Part shown: positions 62,604-64,000 of the stretch, in pieces
Layout: every line of letters begins with the position of its first letter
Numbering within the stretch: position 1 is the stretch's first letter
From: Variovorax sp. SG517
GTDB taxonomy: Bacteria > Pseudomonadota > Gammaproteobacteria > Burkholderiales > Burkholderiaceae_C
DNA length: 64,000 nt
Reading direction: 5' to 3'
NCBI RefSeq assembly: GCF_013376045.1
Contig: NZ_JABMJG010000013.1
Location: forward strand, 1 to 64,000
Notes under the pieces: generated by a model
What the model was told of the DNA's origin: nothing
The model's input: only the letters and a program-made list of their open reading frames with translations
Databases searched by the model: none
Made by a program: the position numbers and the translations under genes

Positions 62604-63070
62604 GACCCCGTAGTCTTCGCGTTGCCGCCGAGCGCGGCCGAGATGCCGTCGATCAAGGCGCAGGCCTGCTGCAGCAGGGCGCGCTGGTCGGCATCGAGCG
62701 TGGCACCGATCGCCTCGGCCAGCGCCGCCTCGCGCGTGCGCATGATCGCCTTCAGCCGGCGCGTGCCCTCCGCGGTGAGCGAGAGCAGCCACTGGCGCCC
62801 GTCGCCCGGATGCGGCGCGCGGCCGATCCAGCCCTCGGCTTCCAGTTCGGCGAGCAGCCGCGTCAGCGACTGGAGCTTGACGCGCTCCAGCCCCGCCAGC
62901 GTCGTGGGCGTGCAAGGCCCATGCTGATGGAGCTGGCCCAGCACGCTGAGCTTGGCCACGCTGGGGCTGTCCGCCGCGGCACTGCCGTTTCGCAACTGGC
63001 GGGCGAGCAGCGACACCGAGCTGCGAAGGCGAGAGGCGCATTGCGCCGGATCCGGGATGGTGGAAGCCAT
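62600..63070 (-). CDS. MarR-family regulator
   Basis: A winged-helix regulator of 156 residues (162 if the upstream ATG at 63088 is used). Core: SVAKLSVLGQLHQHGPCTPT, LAGLERVKLQSLTRLLAELE, and the wing HPGDGRQWLLSLTAEG. I favour ATG 63070 because a perfect palindrome covers the upstream ATG and TACAAT, a possible -10 box, ends 6 bases before ATG 63070, which would give a leaderless message. The likely target is its own operon with the FUSC exporter. Confidence 0.82.
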   Translation of the reverse strand: MASTIPDPAQCASRLRSSVSLLARQLRNGSAAADSPSVAKLSVLGQLHQHGPCTPTTLAGLERVKLQSLTRLLAELEAEGWIGRAPHPGDGRQWLLSLTAEGTRRLKAIMRTREAALAEAIGATLDADQRALLQQACALIDGISAALGGNAKTTGS

Positions 63071-63081
63071 GCCCGGATTGT

Positions 63082-63093
63082 AAGACATGTCTT
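63082..63093. promoter_or_regulatory. Perfect 12-bp palindrome at the marR start, candidate operator
   Basis: AAGACATGTCTT, self-complementary over all 12 bases, immediately upstream of TACAAT on the minus strand. MarR dimers bind such palindromes and autoregulate. The palindrome is seen directly; binding is inferred. Confidence 0.55.
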
Positions 63094-63107
63094 GGTATCT
63101 GGGAGCT

Positions 63108-63869
63108 TCAGCCCCGGTTGGGAGACGAAGTCACGGGATAGGTGACGGCCGGTGCCGGATCGGGGGCAGGCGCCGGTGCGGGCAACGGCGCGGGCGACGG
63201 CCCGGTCGCCGAGGCCGGCGAGGCGACCGGCGTCTGCTCGGGCTTCGCCGCGGCCTCGTCCTGCGCTTCAGGGCCCGGGCCTTCGAGGAAGCGATCGAGC
63301 AGCGCGAAGAAGCGGTCGTAGAAGCGCTCGTCGGTGAGCGTCTCGCTGGCCACCTTCACCATCGCGTCGTCGCTGCTGGTGAACGGCAGCGAGAGCGAGC
63401 CGATCGCGCCCACGCCCAGGCTCGCCGAGTTGTTCACCTTCTTGAGCCCGTAGCGGTCCTGCAGCGCGGTGGCGAAGGCCACGGTGCTCCTGCCCGCCTT
63501 GCCGCTGCGGGTGCTTTCGCGCGCGCAGACCACGCGGAACTCCACCTCCACATGCACCTCGGCGGCCGGCTGGAAGCTCTTGCGCCCCGTCACGAGGTCG
63601 GAGTTGGCGGCCGTGATCATGTAGCCCTGGCTCAGCAGCGCACGGCGCGCGGCCTCGCAGGTCTCGGCCTCGGTGGCCTCGTAGTCGCGGGTGTGGGTGT
63701 TGGTGGAACTGAAGGCCTCGGGCTCGTAGCTGGCCTGGCGGGAGGCGCTGCCGCAGCCGGCGAGCAGGACAGCGGCGGACAACAGGCCCGCGGCGAGAAC
63801 CGATGTACGGACCGGCGTACGGCCCGGAACAGGGATGGCAAACAGGGAATTGGAGTGCATGGACGGCAT
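63108..63869 (-). CDS. DUF2242 lipoprotein
   Basis: A 253-residue lipoprotein with lipobox LAGC after a signal segment (VLAAGLLSAAVLLAGC). The DUF2242 core spans about 55-195 (CEAARRALLSQGYMITAANS, then GRKSFQPAAEVHVEVEFRVV), followed by a Pro/Ala-rich tail (APLPAPAPAPDPAPAV). Function unknown; betaproteobacterial family. The start is one of two close ATGs (63869 or 63860). It is upstream of and on the same strand as the marR gene. Confidence 0.82.
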   Translation of the reverse strand: MPSMHSNSLFAIPVPGRTPVRTSVLAAGLLSAAVLLAGCGSASRQASYEPEAFSSTNTHTRDYEATEAETCEAARRALLSQGYMITAANSDLVTGRKSFQPAAEVHVEVEFRVVCARESTRSGKAGRSTVAFATALQDRYGLKKVNNSASLGVGAIGSLSLPFTSSDDAMVKVASETLTDERFYDRFFALLDRFLEGPGPEAQDEAAAKPEQTPVASPASATGPSPAPLPAPAPAPDPAPAVTYPVTSSPNRG

Positions 63870-63955
63870 GAAGCGGCGAATGCTAACCGGCGGCCTTGCC
63901 GGCAAGCCTTCGAGCGCGCCCGTGCAGCGGCGTTCCCGCCGCGATGCCGAAATTT

Positions 63956-64000
63956 TCAGGACCAGGGCAGCACGTGGTGCGCGCGCACCCGTGTCGCCGC
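63956..64000 (-). CDS. Possible 3' end of a leftward gene cut by the window edge
   Basis: One minus-strand frame is open from the window edge to a TGA at 63956-63958 and reads ...TRVRAHHVLPWS. This gives 14 residues only, too few to name a family. Codon third positions are GC-rich as in real genes here, but chance cannot be excluded. Confidence 0.3.
   Translation of the reverse strand, partial: AATRVRAHHVLPWS

Overview
The window looks like a chromosomal segment of a high-GC betaproteobacterium of the Burkholderiales, most likely a Comamonadaceae member such as Variovorax. The reasons are the very GC-rich third codon positions, a Bug/TctC-type solute receptor, a DUF3567 gene, a DUF2783 plus flavin hydroxylase pair, PHA/wax-ester granule genes and a dispersed GC-rich intergenic repeat. 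This is inference from gene content; no 16S or other marker is present. I see no tRNA, rRNA, CRISPR array, insertion sequence or prophage. No gene-free stretch exceeds about 230 bases; the longest are 1-227 and 50160-50384.

Left third (1-21.6 kb): an ABC-F ATPase (Uup type), a lipoprotein of the phospholipase D superfamily, and a leftward copper-handling set (DUF1775-PCuAC fusion, TonB-dependent receptor, DUF2946 protein). A TraB/GumN protein, a glyoxalase-fold protein and a YwqK/MORN-like repeat protein follow. Next is a leftward aromatic-catabolism-type set (Bug receptor, DUF2783, FAD monooxygenase) divergent from a LuxR regulator. An AbiEi/AbiEii toxin-antitoxin pair has an inverted-repeat operator. 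The section ends with an FAH-family hydrolase, DUF3108, DUF3567, an AbrB-family membrane protein and a ChaN-like lipoprotein.

Centre (21.6-34.5 kb): the most striking locus is a three-gene leftward operon. It encodes a small secreted Asn/Gly/Ser-rich protein, a CsgG/HfaB-type lipoprotein carrying an extra OmpA-like C-terminal domain, and a 1772-residue secreted repeat protein containing a tandem duplication of about 305 residues. The layout resembles the hfaA-hfaB-hfaD holdfast-anchor operon of Caulobacter with a greatly enlarged HfaD-like partner. Two 17-bp direct repeats lie upstream. Then come a 39-residue membrane peptide, an alkylguanine-DNA methyltransferase, an omega-amino acid aminotransferase, purU, a YXWGXW protein and a GDSL esterase.

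Right centre (34.5-50.2 kb): lipid metabolism. A single-chain acyl-CoA carboxylase (biotin carboxylase, biotin carrier, carboxyltransferase) sits behind an acyl-CoA ligase, divergent from a TetR regulator, an orphan branched-chain-type solute-binding protein and a self-sufficient P450 of the BM3 (CYP102) type. A leftward block follows with an alpha/beta hydrolase, a second TetR regulator, a phasin-like coiled-coil protein, an unknown KA-tailed protein and a wax ester synthase/diacylglycerol acyltransferase. Three of these carry histone-H1-like Lys/Ala tails, suggesting a link between storage granules and the nucleoid.

Right end (50.2-64 kb): an S9 oligopeptidase and an arginase, then a DUF805 protein and a tightly packed leftward operon: RDD, RDD, SpoIIM-like, an unknown membrane protein, DUF4129, DUF4350, MoxR ATPase and DUF58. 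Last come a MarR-FUSC pair with a palindrome at the marR start, a DUF2242 lipoprotein, and what may be the 3' end of one more leftward gene.
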